The position numbers and the translations under genes are program-made. A stretch of 64,000 nt of DNA from an uncultured Clostridia bacterium (GTDB lineage: Bacteria; Bacillota; Clostridia; TANB77; CAG-508). The DNA is taken from NCBI GenBank assembly GCA_947167965.1, contig CAMVJW010000001.1:124001-188000 (forward strand). Direction: 5' to 3'. Numbering within the stretch: the stretch's first letter is position 1; every line of letters begins with the position of its first letter. The notes below the pieces were generated by a model. It was not told where the DNA came from, ran no database searches, and saw only the letters and a program-made list of their open reading frames with translations. Of this stretch, positions 18,251 through 28,451 are shown piece by piece.

Positions 18251-19243
18251 TTAATCTTCGACTTTACTTTCTCTTGTCATTAAAACACTAATTGATTCTT
18301 TTGGATCAGCATTATTATATAAAACATCATATACAACATTTAATATTGGTAATTCAAGATTATATCTATTAGCTAATGTTTTTGCAACTTCTATATTATC
18401 TATAGATTCTATTGTCATCCCAACTTCTTTTTTAGTTTCTTCTAATGTTTTTCCTTGTCCTATAAGTTTTCCTGCAGTTCTATTTCTTGAATGTTCACTT
18501 AAACATGTAACTATTAAATCTCCTAATCCACTTAAACCATAAAATGTTTCAGTTTTTCCACCTAATGCAATTCCTAATTTTCTAATCTCAACTAATCCTC
18601 TTGTAATTAATGCAGCAAATGTATTATCTCCACACCCTATGCCAGCTGCTATTCCTGCAACAAATGCTATTATATTTTTAAGTGCTCCTCCAAGTTCTAC
18701 ACCTTTAATGTCATCTGAAGTATAAATTCTCATTTTTTCATTTAAAAAAGCTTCCAAAACCATTTGTTTTATGCTTTCTTCTTCTGAAGCTATAACTAAA
18801 ACTGTTGGAATACCTATAGATACTTCTTCTGCATGACTTGGTCCAGATAAAGCTCCAATTCTTACATTTGGTATTTCTTGTTTAATCACCTCATCAAGTG
18901 TTAGACAAGTTGATTTTTCTATACCTTTTGAACATACAATAATTGGTTGTTTTTCAACATCTACATATTGTTTATAATTTTTTACAATATCTCTAGTGAA
19001 TTTTGAAGGAGTAACATGCAAAATAAAATCTGCTCCTTTAATTACTTCTTCATATGATGTATTACATTCAATACCATCTGGTAAATCAACATTTGGTAAG
19101 AATTTGCATTTTTTCTCATTATTAATTATACTTGCTTCTTCATCAGAAAAAGACCAAATTTTAACCTTATTTCCTTTTTTTGCTAGGTGTATACCTAATG
19201 CAACTCCCCAACTTCCACTTCCTATAATTGCAACTGTTTTCAT
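18251..19243 (-). CDS. gpsA: Glycerol-3-phosphate dehydrogenase (NAD(P)+)
   Basis: 330 residues. Reduces dihydroxyacetone phosphate to sn-glycerol-3-phosphate for phospholipids. It begins with the Rossmann motif IGSGSWGVALG, then CSKGIEK, GPSHAEEV, the catalytic-lysine region GVELGGALKNI and LSGLGDLIVTC. The PlsY acyltransferase, which uses its product, is encoded just upstream on the same strand. Confidence 0.96.
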   Translation of the reverse strand: MKTVAIIGSGSWGVALGIHLAKKGNKVKIWSFSDEEASIINNEKKCKFLPNVDLPDGIECNTSYEEVIKGADFILHVTPSKFTRDIVKNYKQYVDVEKQPIIVCSKGIEKSTCLTLDEVIKQEIPNVRIGALSGPSHAEEVSIGIPTVLVIASEEESIKQMVLEAFLNEKMRIYTSDDIKGVELGGALKNIIAFVAGIAAGIGCGDNTFAALITRGLVEIRKLGIALGGKTETFYGLSGLGDLIVTCLSEHSRNRTAGKLIGQGKTLEETKKEVGMTIESIDNIEVAKTLANRYNLELPILNVVYDVLYNNADPKESISVLMTRESKVED

Positions 19244-19373
19244 TATTATTATTCCTTTCTTTTTTCAATTTATAACAGATAATTTTTTGTAGTTCTTTTT
19301 ATGGTTCTTATTAATGTTAATTCTTATTAAATGTTTATTCTTATTAATTTTGTTAATATTTATTATTTATATA

Positions 19374-20012
19374 TTATTTTTCAGATTTAAAACTCAATTT
19401 ACTTTCAGTTCCATTTGCTATTCTATGTATATTAGCTCTGTGATTAAATAGAACAATTACTGCAAGTATAATACTAAAAATAAAATATTTTATTCCAGTT
19501 GATTCAACTATGTAATTTGTATGAATAAATAAAGTTAAAACTGGATATAAAATTGCTGCACCAATAGATCCTAAAGACACCATTCTTCCAAATACCATCA
19601 AAACTAATGCAAAAACTAGGCAAATTAGTCCAATTTTCCAATTTATCATTAATAATACACCAAGTGATGTTGCAACACCTTTTCCACCTTTAAATATAAA
19701 GAATAAAGGAAAAGTATGTCCTAATACAACAAAAATTCCGGCGATTTGTACTAAAAGTGCCTTATCTACATCTTTAGCAATTTTACCAACTATTAAAGCT
19801 ATTCCAATTGCAACAACCCCTTTTAAAATATCACAAATTAAAGTTAGTGCTGCAGCCTTTTTTCCAATAGATCTTAACATATTAGTTGATCCTGCATTTC
19901 CGCTTCCTTTTTCTCTTATATCAAAACCAGCCATTTTCTTACTAATAATAACTGAAAAATTAATACTTCCTATCAAATATGCAATAATTGCAATAACTAT
20001 ATATACTGCCAT
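19374..20012 (-). CDS. plsY: Acyl-phosphate:glycerol-3-phosphate acyltransferase
   Basis: 212 residues, five membrane helices. Motifs SINFSVIISKK, GSGNAGSTNMLR, and GHTFPLFFIFKGGKGVATSLG are the three PlsY signatures for glycerol-3-phosphate and acyl-phosphate binding. It makes lysophosphatidic acid at the inner membrane. Upstream of gpsA in the same operon. ATG follows AAGGAGGG. Confidence 0.96.
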   Translation of the reverse strand: MAVYIVIAIIAYLIGSINFSVIISKKMAGFDIREKGSGNAGSTNMLRSIGKKAAALTLICDILKGVVAIGIALIVGKIAKDVDKALLVQIAGIFVVLGHTFPLFFIFKGGKGVATSLGVLLMINWKIGLICLVFALVLMVFGRMVSLGSIGAAILYPVLTLFIHTNYIVESTGIKYFIFSIILAVIVLFNHRANIHRIANGTESKLSFKSEK

Positions 20013-20100
20013 ATTTTTCCCTCCTTTTATTTCTCCTTTTGTTTTTTAAATTATATTATATATTTTTTTAATTATCAATAGTAAATAAAAGTTTTTTCAA

Positions 20101-20184
20101 TTTGGGGACAGTCCCATTTTGAAATGGGGACTGTCCCGTTTTCAAAATGGGACAGACTTACTTAAATTTTGGGACACACTTTGG
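20101..20184. repeat. REP-like palindromic repeat cluster
   Basis: Tandem GGGGACAGTCCC / GGGGACTGTCCC units, GGGACAGACTTACTTAA and GGGACACAC, the same array as on either side of the RAYT gene. It lies in the divergent intergenic region between plsY and the Clp gene. Confidence 0.85.
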
Positions 20185-20306
20185 CATTTGTCAATTCTTA
20201 AATACTTGACTTAATTTTGTTTTTACTGTATTATATAATGTGTTTAATTTTGGATAAATAGCAATATTGATATTAGCTAATTTGTCCTAGAAATGAGGAA
20301 TTTAAA

Positions 20307-22670
20307 ATGATATGTTCAATATGTAATAAAAATCAAGCATCAATTTTTTCAAGCAAAATAACTCCAGATGGTAAAAGACAAATGGAAGGATTATGCATAG
20401 ATTGTGCTAAAAAGCAAGGTATTAATACAGACGAAATCTTAAATGCACAAACTCAGAATTTATTTAATAATTCTGCAAATATGAATAAACAATTAGAAGG
20501 ATTATTTAAAAACTTATCAGCAAGTCTAAATGATATAGATGGAATGAATATTGGGGCAATATCAATGAATAATAATATTGATGAGAATGATAATGATGAC
20601 GATATAGATGATATAGAAACTCCTAAAGTTATCGCAGGAGCTATCCCTCTTGGTTCGATCTTTGGAAATTTCTTCAACCCACAAGCTCAAATGGCTAATG
20701 AAGAGTCATCAGGTAATATTAAGAAAAAAGTTAAACCAGAAAAGAAAAAATCAAAAAATAAAAAGAAAAAATATTTAGACACATTTGGCACAAATTTAAC
20801 TTTTAAAGCTCTTAATAATGAATTAGATATGGTAATAGGCAGAGATAAAGAATTAGAACGTGTTATTCAGATTTTAAATAGAAGAACAAAAAATAATCCA
20901 TGCTTAATTGGAGAACCTGGTGTTGGTAAAACAGCTATTGCAAATGCATTAGCAATTAGAATTGCAACTCAAAATGTACCTGCTAAACTTTTAAATAAAG
21001 AAGTATATCTTTTAGATATGACTTCTGTTGTTGCTGGTACTCAATTTAGAGGTCAATTTGAATCTAGAATGAAAGGTATTATAGAAGAATGTATTCATTA
21101 TGGAAATATTATTCTTGTTATAGATGAAATTCATTCTATTATTGGTGCTGGTTCTGGTAGTGAAGATAGTTCTATGAATGCCGGAAATATTTTAAAACCA
21201 GCCTTAGCTAATGGCCAAGTTCAATTAATTGGAACAACTACAATAAAAGAATATCGTAAATATATAGAAAAAGATTCTGCTCTAGAACGTAGATTTCAAC
21301 AAGTTTTAGTTGAAGAACCTTCTATTGATGATTCTATAGGTATACTAGATGGAATTAAGAAGTATTATGAAGATTATCATAAGGTTAAAATATCATCTGA
21401 TGTTATAAAACAAACTGTTATTATGTCTGAAAAATATATTCATGATAGATTTTTACCTGATAAAGCAATAGATATTTTAGATGAAGCATGTTCAAGAATT
21501 AATTTAGATAATAAAGAATTGTATCAATTAGAAGTTTTAAAACAAAAATTAAAAGAAGTACAAGATCAAAAAGATGATGCAGTTACTTCTGACTCTACAG
21601 AAGATTATCAAAAAGCTGCAAATTTAAAAACAGAAGAATGTAGATTAATAGAAGAAATAGATAAATTAAATGCAAATATGAAAGTTAAAAATTTAACTAT
21701 ACAAGATATAGCTAAAGTAATTGAGAGTTGGACAAAAATTCCAGTAAGTAAAATTACTGAAGCCGAAACTCAAAAATTATTACATTTGGAGGATTCTCTT
21801 CATAAAAGAATTATTGGTCAAAATGAAGCCGTAGAAGCTGTATCTCGTGCTATTAGAAGAAATCGTGCAGGTCTTCAATCTACAAAGCGTCCCCCATCTT
21901 TTATTTTTGTTGGTCCAACAGGTGTTGGTAAAACTGCCTTAGCTAAAGCATTAGCTACAGAGATGTTTGGAAAAGAAGACTCTATCATTAGAATAGATAT
22001 GTCAGAATATATGGAAAGCAATTCAACAGCTAAACTAATTGGTGCCCCTCCAGGATATGTTGGATATGATGATGCAGGCCAACTTACTGATAAAGTAAAA
22101 CGTCACCCTTACTCTATTATTCTTTTAGATGAAATTGAAAAAGCACATCCTGATGTATTTAATATTTTACTACAAATTTTAGATGATGGTAGATTAACTG
22201 ATTCACAAGGTAATACTGTTAGTTTTGAAAATACTATAATTATTATGACTTCTAATGCAGGTTCAAATTTAAATAATAATTCAATTGGTTTTGGAAATTC
22301 TACAGTTGATAAACTTAAAATTGAAGAACGTTTAAAAGATGTATTTAGACCTGAATTTTTAAATAGAGTTGATGAAATTGTTATTTTTAATAGTTTAAAT
22401 AAAGATGAACTTTTACAAATTGTTGATATAATGCTTGCTGATACTTCTAAATCTTTAGAAAATAAAAATATTTCTTTAAATGTATCAACAGATGCTAAAA
22501 ACTATATTTTAGAAAAAGGAACTAATCTAAAATTTGGTGCAAGACCATTAAGAAGAGCTATTCAAAGATACATAGAAGATGAGATTTCCGAAAAAATTCT
22601 TAAAGGTGAAATTATAGATGGGCAAACTATTAATATTTCTTTGGATAATGATGTATTAATTTTCAACTAA
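20307..22670 (+). CDS. ClpE/ClpC-like AAA+ unfoldase
   Basis: 787 residues. An N-terminal zinc finger (CSICNKNQ ... CIDCAKK, residues 3-33) as in ClpE replaces the Clp_N repeats. Two AAA+ modules follow: Walker A IGEPGVGKT and Walker B VIDEIHSII (first), then GPTGVGKTALAKALA and LLDEIEKAHPDVFNILLQ (second). Between them lies a short coiled-coil linker (KLKEVQDQKD). C-terminal D2-small domain is complete. It would unfold substrates for ClpP. The leader contains a REP-like repeat and TATATAAT sequences; there is no visible CtsR operator. ATG follows GAGGAA. Confidence 0.92.
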   Translation: MICSICNKNQASIFSSKITPDGKRQMEGLCIDCAKKQGINTDEILNAQTQNLFNNSANMNKQLEGLFKNLSASLNDIDGMNIGAISMNNNIDENDNDDDIDDIETPKVIAGAIPLGSIFGNFFNPQAQMANEESSGNIKKKVKPEKKKSKNKKKKYLDTFGTNLTFKALNNELDMVIGRDKELERVIQILNRRTKNNPCLIGEPGVGKTAIANALAIRIATQNVPAKLLNKEVYLLDMTSVVAGTQFRGQFESRMKGIIEECIHYGNIILVIDEIHSIIGAGSGSEDSSMNAGNILKPALANGQVQLIGTTTIKEYRKYIEKDSALERRFQQVLVEEPSIDDSIGILDGIKKYYEDYHKVKISSDVIKQTVIMSEKYIHDRFLPDKAIDILDEACSRINLDNKELYQLEVLKQKLKEVQDQKDDAVTSDSTEDYQKAANLKTEECRLIEEIDKLNANMKVKNLTIQDIAKVIESWTKIPVSKITEAETQKLLHLEDSLHKRIIGQNEAVEAVSRAIRRNRAGLQSTKRPPSFIFVGPTGVGKTALAKALATEMFGKEDSIIRIDMSEYMESNSTAKLIGAPPGYVGYDDAGQLTDKVKRHPYSIILLDEIEKAHPDVFNILLQILDDGRLTDSQGNTVSFENTIIIMTSNAGSNLNNNSIGFGNSTVDKLKIEERLKDVFRPEFLNRVDEIVIFNSLNKDELLQIVDIMLADTSKSLENKNISLNVSTDAKNYILEKGTNLKFGARPLRRAIQRYIEDEISEKILKGEIIDGQTINISLDNDVLIFN

Positions 22671-22733
22671 TTTTCGCCTAATATATTTTATACTATAAAA
22701 ATATATTACTAATTTTTAGAGAGGTTATGATAT

Positions 22734-23273
22734 ATGTTACAATTCGAAAAAAAATATATACCAAATTATCTTACAGTTTTGCGTTTTATACTGGTACCAA
22801 TTATTTTTTCACTTATTATTACAGAAAAGTACATTCCTGCAGTTATATTTTTCTTTCTTGCAAATTTAACTGACTTTTTAGATGGTTATATTGCAAGAAA
22901 GTATAATTTAATCAGTGATTTTGGAAAACTAATGGATCCTCTTGCAGATAAAATCACTCAAATTAGTACAATTCTTGCTTTGATAATAAAAGGTATTATT
23001 CCATACTGGATTTTGGTAATTTTATCTTTAAAAGAATTATCTATGATAATTGGTGCGACTTTTCTTTTCAAGAAAAAAATGGTTACTGTACATAGTAAAT
23101 GGTATGGTAAAGCTGCTACTGTATTAATCTTTATTACAATTATTTTTACTCTTTTATCTGAAATATTTACAAATCTTTCAATAATTACTCCTTATTTGTA
23201 TTACATTTCTATTGGTATGACACTATTTGCTGGAGTTATGTATGTTAAAAATATTATTTGTAAAGAGTTTTAA
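22734..23273 (+). CDS. pgsA: CDP-diacylglycerol-glycerol-3-phosphate 3-phosphatidyltransferase-like protein
   Basis: 179 residues and four or five membrane helices. The CDP-alcohol phosphotransferase motif D-G-x2-A-R-x8-G-x3-D-x3-D is complete: DFLDGYIARKYN followed by GKLMDPLADK. N-terminus NYLTVLRFILVPI is typical of PgsA. It would make phosphatidylglycerol phosphate. It follows the Clp gene on the same strand and ends in a strong terminator. Confidence 0.9.
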   Translation: MLQFEKKYIPNYLTVLRFILVPIIFSLIITEKYIPAVIFFFLANLTDFLDGYIARKYNLISDFGKLMDPLADKITQISTILALIIKGIIPYWILVILSLKELSMIIGATFLFKKKMVTVHSKWYGKAATVLIFITIIFTLLSEIFTNLSIITPYLYYISIGMTLFAGVMYVKNIICKEF

Positions 23274-23318
23274 AAAGAGGTATAACTTGTTTTAATCTTT
23301 CAAGTTATACCTCTTTTT
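23272..23318 (+). terminator. Terminator after pgsA
   Basis: AAAAAGAGGTATAACTTG and CAAGTTATACCTCTTTTT pair perfectly, directly at the pgsA stop. Confidence 0.92.
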
Positions 23319-23611
23319 TTATATCAACTAATGGATATTCATTATTATCTTCTGGAAATAAATGTTTAACTTTAATATGTTTCATTACTTATGAATTACT
23401 TTTATAAAACTCATCTTCTTTAGTGTTTAAATTATATCAATAAAATAAAAAGTGTAAAATTAACGCATTATAATTCCTCAACTTATAAACCATAATTAAT
23501 ACTATCTATTGATGATTTTATAAGTGTTTGTTCTTTTCTTTATAAAGTCTATTCTAAAATTAATTTCTTTTTTCATTCAATCACCCTTTTATTATTTTTT
23601 AAAATTTTTAT
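23319..23611. other. Intergenic stretch without a recognisable gene
   Basis: About 290 bases between the pgsA terminator and der. Two tiny minus-strand frames of 25-26 codons are present, one (from 23385) overlapping the terminator; neither has a convincing combination of start site and similarity. It may be gene debris. Confidence 0.5.
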
Positions 23612-24938
23612 TTATTCTTTCTCTCCTTTTTCTCTCGCTATAATCCTAATTGGAGTACCTTCTAAACCAAATTCCCTTCTAATTTGATTTACTAAATACC
23701 TTTCATAAGAAAAGTGAAATAAATCTTTTCTATTAACAAATATTACAAATGTAGGTGGCTTAATTGAAGCCTGAGTACCATATAATATTTTTAACCTTTT
23801 ACCTTTATCAGATGGAGGTTGCACTAATGCAATGGCTTCATTTATAACCTCATTTAATTGGCTTGTTGTAACTCTTTTTGAATTTTGTTCATTAACATCA
23901 TTTATTAAAGTAAATAATTTTTCAACTCTTTGTCCTGTTTTTGCCGAAATAAAAACAATTGGTGCATAAGATAAATAAGATAATTTGTTATACACATCTT
24001 TTTTATATTTTTCCATAGTACCTGTTGTTTTTTCATATTCATCCCACTTATTAACTACAATTATAATTCCTTTACCTGCTTCATGTGCTTCTCCTGCAAT
24101 TTTAGCATCTTGATCTGTAACACCTTCATTACTATCAATTAACATTAAACATACATCTGCTCTTTCTATTGCAAGAATTGATCTCATAACACTATATTTT
24201 TCTATTTTCTCAGTAACTTTACTTTTTCTTCTTATTCCTGCAGTATCAATAAATACATATTTTCCGTACTTATTTTCAAATTCAGAATCAATAGCATCTC
24301 TTGTTGTACCTGCTATATCACTTACAATGTTTCTATTTTCTCCTAAAATCTTATTAATTAAAGAAGATTTTCCAACATTTGGCTTACCAATAACAGCTAC
24401 TTTTATTCTCTCATCATCTTTCTCATATATTTGCTTATCTGGAATGCTCTCATAAACTTTATCTAAAACATCCCCTATCCCTCTTGCATTTACACTAGAC
24501 ATTGGTATAGGATCACCTATTCCTAATTTATAGAATTCATAAATATCATTTTTAAATTTTTGAAAATCATCAACTTTATTACATACTAATATAATTGGCT
24601 TTTTCGATCTTTTTAGCATTAAAGCTATTTCTTCATCACTTGCTGTTAAGCCTTCTTTTGCATCAGTTAAAAAAACAATAACATCAGCAATATCAATTGC
24701 TATATTTGCTTGCAATCTCATTTGTGAAACAATTACATCATCGCTTTTTGCCTCTATTCCACCTGTATCTATAACTGTAAATGTTCTTCCTCTCCATGTA
24801 GTTTCTCCATAAACTCTATCTCTTGTAACACCAGGAGTATCTTCAACAATAGAGCGTCTTTCTCCAACTATATAATTAAAAAATGTTGATTTCCCAACAT
24901 TTGGTTTACCGAATTATTGCAACTATTGGTTTTGACAT
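23612..24938 (-). CDS. der: GTPase Der/EngA (requires +1 frameshift at CGG)
   Basis: The full product would be 441 residues, the usual Der size: two G domains and a KH-like C-terminus. It matures the 50S subunit and is essential in most bacteria. The gene starts with ATG at 24938 after GAGGGGAT and reads MSKPIVAII, then CGG (24911-24909) at codon 10 followed at once by TAA. Skipping the C gives GKPNVGKSTFFN, the first P-loop, and an intact frame to 23612. The second G domain has GKPNVGKSSL, DTAGIRRK and NKWD. No other lesion. A break inside the first invariant P-loop of an essential gene argues against a true pseudogene. Confidence 0.92.
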
Positions 24939-25007
24939 TTTATCCCCTCGTTTTCCATTTTATTTATAAACTGACAATATTATACAATATTTTCTAGAAA
25001 AAATCAA

Positions 25008-25625
25008 TTATGTTAAGTAATTATTTTTACTAAGAGCAATTATATTTTCCATTATAATTTGAGTTACTTTTTCAGCAATTTCTTTTTCTTTTTTATCAGC
25101 CTTGTATTGTTCTAAATCTAATGAATCTCCATATATTATGGTTGCTTTTTTAAATGCTTTTTCGCCACCAATTATTTTTACAGGGATAACTGTTGCATCA
25201 GAATTAAGAGCAAAATATGCTACACCAGTTTTAGGCTTAATTCCCTTTTTTAGTCCATTTCTTGTTCCCTCTGGAAATAATGCAAGAGCTTTATTTTGTT
25301 TTAGTGTTTTTAGTCCATCTTTCATTGGTCCCAAATCTTTTGCATTTCTTTTTACTAAAATTACATCAAAAACTTTAGCTAAATGTGCTAAATACCAATT
25401 TTTAGCTAACTCTTCTTTTGCTAAAAATCTAGTATCATCTCTTTTACAAGTTACTTCCATTAATGGTGCATCTAAAAAGCTTCTATGGTTTGCACAAAAA
25501 ATAACAGGACCACTTTTGGGAATCTTTTCTAATCCTATTACTTCTATTCGATATACTATTTTTAAATATACAAATATTAAAAACCTTATAACATATCTTT
25601 TTATCTTATAATATTTTTCTTTCAA
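25008..25625 (-). CDS. plsC: 1-acyl-sn-glycerol-3-phosphate acyltransferase (PlsC family)
   Basis: 205 residues. The acyltransferase motifs are HRSFLDAP (H-x4-D) and FPEGTRNG; an N-terminal amphipathic/hydrophobic helix suits membrane attachment. It converts lysophosphatidic to phosphatidic acid. The start is a TTG after GGAGGGTG. It sits between der and cmk, as in many Clostridia. Confidence 0.9.
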   Translation of the reverse strand: MKEKYYKIKRYVIRFLIFVYLKIVYRIEVIGLEKIPKSGPVIFCANHRSFLDAPLMEVTCKRDDTRFLAKEELAKNWYLAHLAKVFDVILVKRNAKDLGPMKDGLKTLKQNKALALFPEGTRNGLKKGIKPKTGVAYFALNSDATVIPVKIIGGEKAFKKATIIYGDSLDLEQYKADKKEKEIAEKVTQIIMENIIALSKNNYLT

Positions 25626-25645
25626 AACACCCTCCTATTTTTACA

Positions 25646-26320
25646 TTAATTTTGCTTTCTTTTTTCATCTATAATTTCTAGTACTCTATCTACAACTTCT
25701 TCAATTGTCATATTTGTAGAATCTATTAATATAGCATCTTCAGCTCTTACAAATGGTGCAATATCTCTAGTACTATTCAATTTTTCTCTACCAACTATAT
25801 TCTCTAATACTTCTTCATATGTTGATTCAATTCCCTTTAATTGATTTTGAAGAACTCTTCTTCTTGCTCTTTCTTCAACTGAACAATCTAAAAATATTTT
25901 TACATCTGCATTAGGAAATACAACTGTACAAATATCTCTTCCTTCCATTATAATGTCTTGTTTTTTCCCCATTTCTTGTTGCATAGGAGTTATTTTATCT
26001 CTTACTTGTTTAATTGCAGCATATTCTGAAACATCATCATCAATATATTTTTTTCTAATCTCTTCACTTACATCTTTTCCATTAAGATATACTTTTTGGA
26101 TACCATTTTCATTTTTTAATTCTATAGAAATTTTCTCTAATACCTTTTCTATCCCTGGTATATCTGTATAACTTACATTATTATTTATACAATCTAATGT
26201 AACACATCTATACATCGCTCCAGTATCTATATATACTAGATTTCTCTTTTCTCCAACTAATTTTGTAATAGTTCCTTTTCCGCTTCCGGCTGGCCCATCA
26301 ACTGCAACAACAAATCCCAT
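25646..26320 (-). CDS. cmk: Cytidylate kinase
   Basis: 224 residues. Phosphorylates CMP and dCMP. Walker A is VDGPAGSGKGTITK; IDTGAMYRCVTLD, EGRDICTVVFPNADVKIFLD and the lid RARRRVLQNQ are typical of Cmk. ATG follows GGAGAAA. It is 20 bases upstream of plsC in the same operon. Confidence 0.95.
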   Translation of the reverse strand: MGFVVAVDGPAGSGKGTITKLVGEKRNLVYIDTGAMYRCVTLDCINNNVSYTDIPGIEKVLEKISIELKNENGIQKVYLNGKDVSEEIRKKYIDDDVSEYAAIKQVRDKITPMQQEMGKKQDIIMEGRDICTVVFPNADVKIFLDCSVEERARRRVLQNQLKGIESTYEEVLENIVGREKLNSTRDIAPFVRAEDAILIDSTNMTIEEVVDRVLEIIDEKRKQN

Positions 26321-26416
26321 ATTATTTTCTCCAATCTATTCTTTAACTCAATTTTATGTAATTTTACCATATTAGATTTTTATTGTCAAAATCATTTCTT
26401 CACTAAAATAGCTAAA

Positions 26417-26457
26417 GCTAAAAAAAGATTTACTAAAATTCTTTAATAAATCTTTTT
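26417..26457 (-). terminator. Terminator after murD
   Basis: AAAGATTTA and TAAATCTTTTTTT form a hairpin with a long T run just past the murD stop on the minus strand. Confidence 0.85.
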
Positions 26458-26470
26458 TTATATAATAAAA

Positions 26471-27874
26471 TTATAAATTATTAACTAATTCTTTAAACTG
26501 TCTTCCTCTATCATACATATCTTTAAATAGTCCAAAGCTTGTGCTTGCAGGTGATAATAAAACATTTTGATTTTCGGTTGCATATTTATTTGCCATTTCA
26601 ACTGCATCTTTTAAATTGTTTACAATATGTATATCTATCTTTTTATTTTGAAGTTCTTCTTCATTTTTCACAGCTTCATATATTTTTATTGAAGTTTCAC
26701 TTTTTAATAGTATTAATAGTTTTACTTTATCTAATATTGGTTTTGCAATTGGAGTATAATCAAGATTTTTATCTGAACCACCAGCAATTAATACTATATC
26801 ATTAAAAGAATTTAATGCAGAAATTAATCTAGTTGGCGAAGTACTTGCGCTATCATTATACCATTTAACTTTATTAATTTCTCTTACAAATTCTAATCTA
26901 TGCTCAACTCCAGGAAATTCTTTTATTGTTTTTATTTGAGTTTCTTCATCAACTAATGATTTTGTAGCAGCAATCGCACAACATATATTTTCATAATTAT
27001 GTTTTCCTTTTATATATATATCATTAACATCAATTAATAACTTTCTTACTCCATCATTACATTCTTTAATATAATCTTGATCTACAATATATCCATTATC
27101 TATCTTTTCTTTACCACTAAAAAATATTACTTTTCCTTTTGCTTCTTTAGCAGCTTTTTTAGTTATTTCATTATCATAGTTTAATATTACTATTCCATCT
27201 TTATTTTGATATTTAAAAATATTCTTTTTAGCTTCTATATATTCTTCATAATCTTTATGCACATTTAAATGATTTGGAGTAATATTTGTAATTATGGAAA
27301 TATCTGGGCTAATTTCCATTCCCATCAATTGGAAACTACTCAATTCTAATACAACAATATCATTTGGAGTTATTTCACTTAATTTTGTAAATAAAGGTGT
27401 ACCTATATTCCCACCCATAAAGCATTTATAATTCGCTTTTTTTAATATAGCAGATATTAGTGATGTAGTTGTTGTTTTTCCTTCACTTCCTGTAATCCCA
27501 ATTATTTTACAAGGACACATTTGCATTAATAATTCTATCTCTGTAACTACTACAGCCCCTCTATCTTCTTCTCTTTTTAACTCTGGAGTTGTTGGCAAAC
27601 AACTTGGACTACGTAATATTAAATCAAATCCATTTAATTTTGATAAATAATCTTTACCAAATGATGTTTCCATTTGGTATCTATTTACCTTTTCGATTAT
27701 ATCTTTTGGAAGATTTTCTTTTTCTCTAGAGTCAAAAACAGTTACTCTAGATTTTTTATCATAAAAATACTCAATTAAAGGAATATTACTTATTCCAAGT
27801 CCTATAATTGCTACTTTTCTATATCTAATATAATCTTCAAATTCATTCAGTTTATTATTTATATATTCCAACAT
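26471..27874 (-). CDS. murD: UDP-N-acetylmuramoyl-L-alanine-D-glutamate ligase
   Basis: About 467 residues. Adds D-Glu to UDP-MurNAc-L-Ala in peptidoglycan synthesis. The Rossmann-like N-domain has AIIGLGISNIPL, the ATP loop is GITGSEGKTTTTSLI, and NITPNHLNVH and the C-terminal LIAGGSDKNLDY are present. The frame is open to 27880, but AAAGGATGAGA suits the ATG at 27874. Confidence 0.94.
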   Translation of the reverse strand: MLEYINNKLNEFEDYIRYRKVAIIGLGISNIPLIEYFYDKKSRVTVFDSREKENLPKDIIEKVNRYQMETSFGKDYLSKLNGFDLILRSPSCLPTTPELKREEDRGAVVVTEIELLMQMCPCKIIGITGSEGKTTTTSLISAILKKANYKCFMGGNIGTPLFTKLSEITPNDIVVLELSSFQLMGMEISPDISIITNITPNHLNVHKDYEEYIEAKKNIFKYQNKDGIVILNYDNEITKKAAKEAKGKVIFFSGKEKIDNGYIVDQDYIKECNDGVRKLLIDVNDIYIKGKHNYENICCAIAATKSLVDEETQIKTIKEFPGVEHRLEFVREINKVKWYNDSASTSPTRLISALNSFNDIVLIAGGSDKNLDYTPIAKPILDKVKLLILLKSETSIKIYEAVKNEEELQNKKIDIHIVNNLKDAVEMANKYATENQNVLLSPASTSFGLFKDMYDRGRQFKELVNNL

Positions 27875-27880
27875 TCTCAT

Positions 27881-28218
27881 CCTTTCATCTTTTTTTTGTG
27901 TTTATTTAATTAAATTTTTTATTATTTTTGATTTAACAAGCTTTTTTAATAAATTAATTTACATTTATTTTATGTTATTTGCAATAACAATGTTAACATA
28001 TTTTTTTTCTTTTTACAACAATAAACAGTATTATTTAAATCAATTTTGTCAATAATAATTACATATATATTTTTTATATAGAAATTCAGAATAATGATTT
28101 TTACAAATAATAAAGTAATCTAATCTAAATTCTGTATTGTTTATTTTTAGAAAACTCTTTATATATTATTCATTTTCTAAGAATAAATACAAAATATCAT
28201 TTTTTTGGAGGTGTTTGT
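27881..28218. other. Gene-free leader region
   Basis: About 340 very AT-rich bases between murD and the Asn-rich mini-gene. No open frame with a ribosome binding site. It probably holds the divergent promoters, but no single consensus pair stands out. Confidence 0.4.
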
Positions 28219-28335
28219 ATGGCAAACAATAAGAAAAATAATAAAAATAATCAAAATGAAAAAAACAATAATGAAAACCATAACAACAACAATAATAACA
28301 ACAATAATAATAATAATACAAATAACAATAAATAG
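28219..28335 (+). CDS. Asparagine-rich 38-residue protein
   Basis: The frame MANNKKNNKNNQNEKNNN continues almost entirely with Asn to the stop; well over half the residues are Asn. The start has an excellent TTTGGAGG site and the gene ends in a strong terminator, so it is a real transcription unit despite the low complexity. Function unknown; small acid-soluble or coat-type spore proteins are one possibility, but nothing proves that. Confidence 0.65.
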   Translation: MANNKKNNKNNQNEKNNNENHNNNNNNNNNNNNTNNNK

Positions 28336-28362
28336 TTTTAAGGTAAACTCAATAACAATCTG

Positions 28363-28399
28363 AAAAAAGCCTTTCAAATATTATAGAAAGGCTTTTTTA
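28363..28399 (+). terminator. Terminator after the Asn-rich gene
   Basis: AAAAAAGCCTTTC and GAAAGGCTTTTTT form a hairpin with a T tail, 28 bases past the stop. Confidence 0.92.
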
Positions 28400-28451
28400 T
28401 TTTTTATTATTTATTTATTTTTTTTAATATTATAATACTTTTTTAAGCTAT

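Noticed and set aside
23305..23385. 26-codon minus-strand frame after pgsA
   Set aside because: It overlaps the pgsA terminator and lacks a ribosome binding site.
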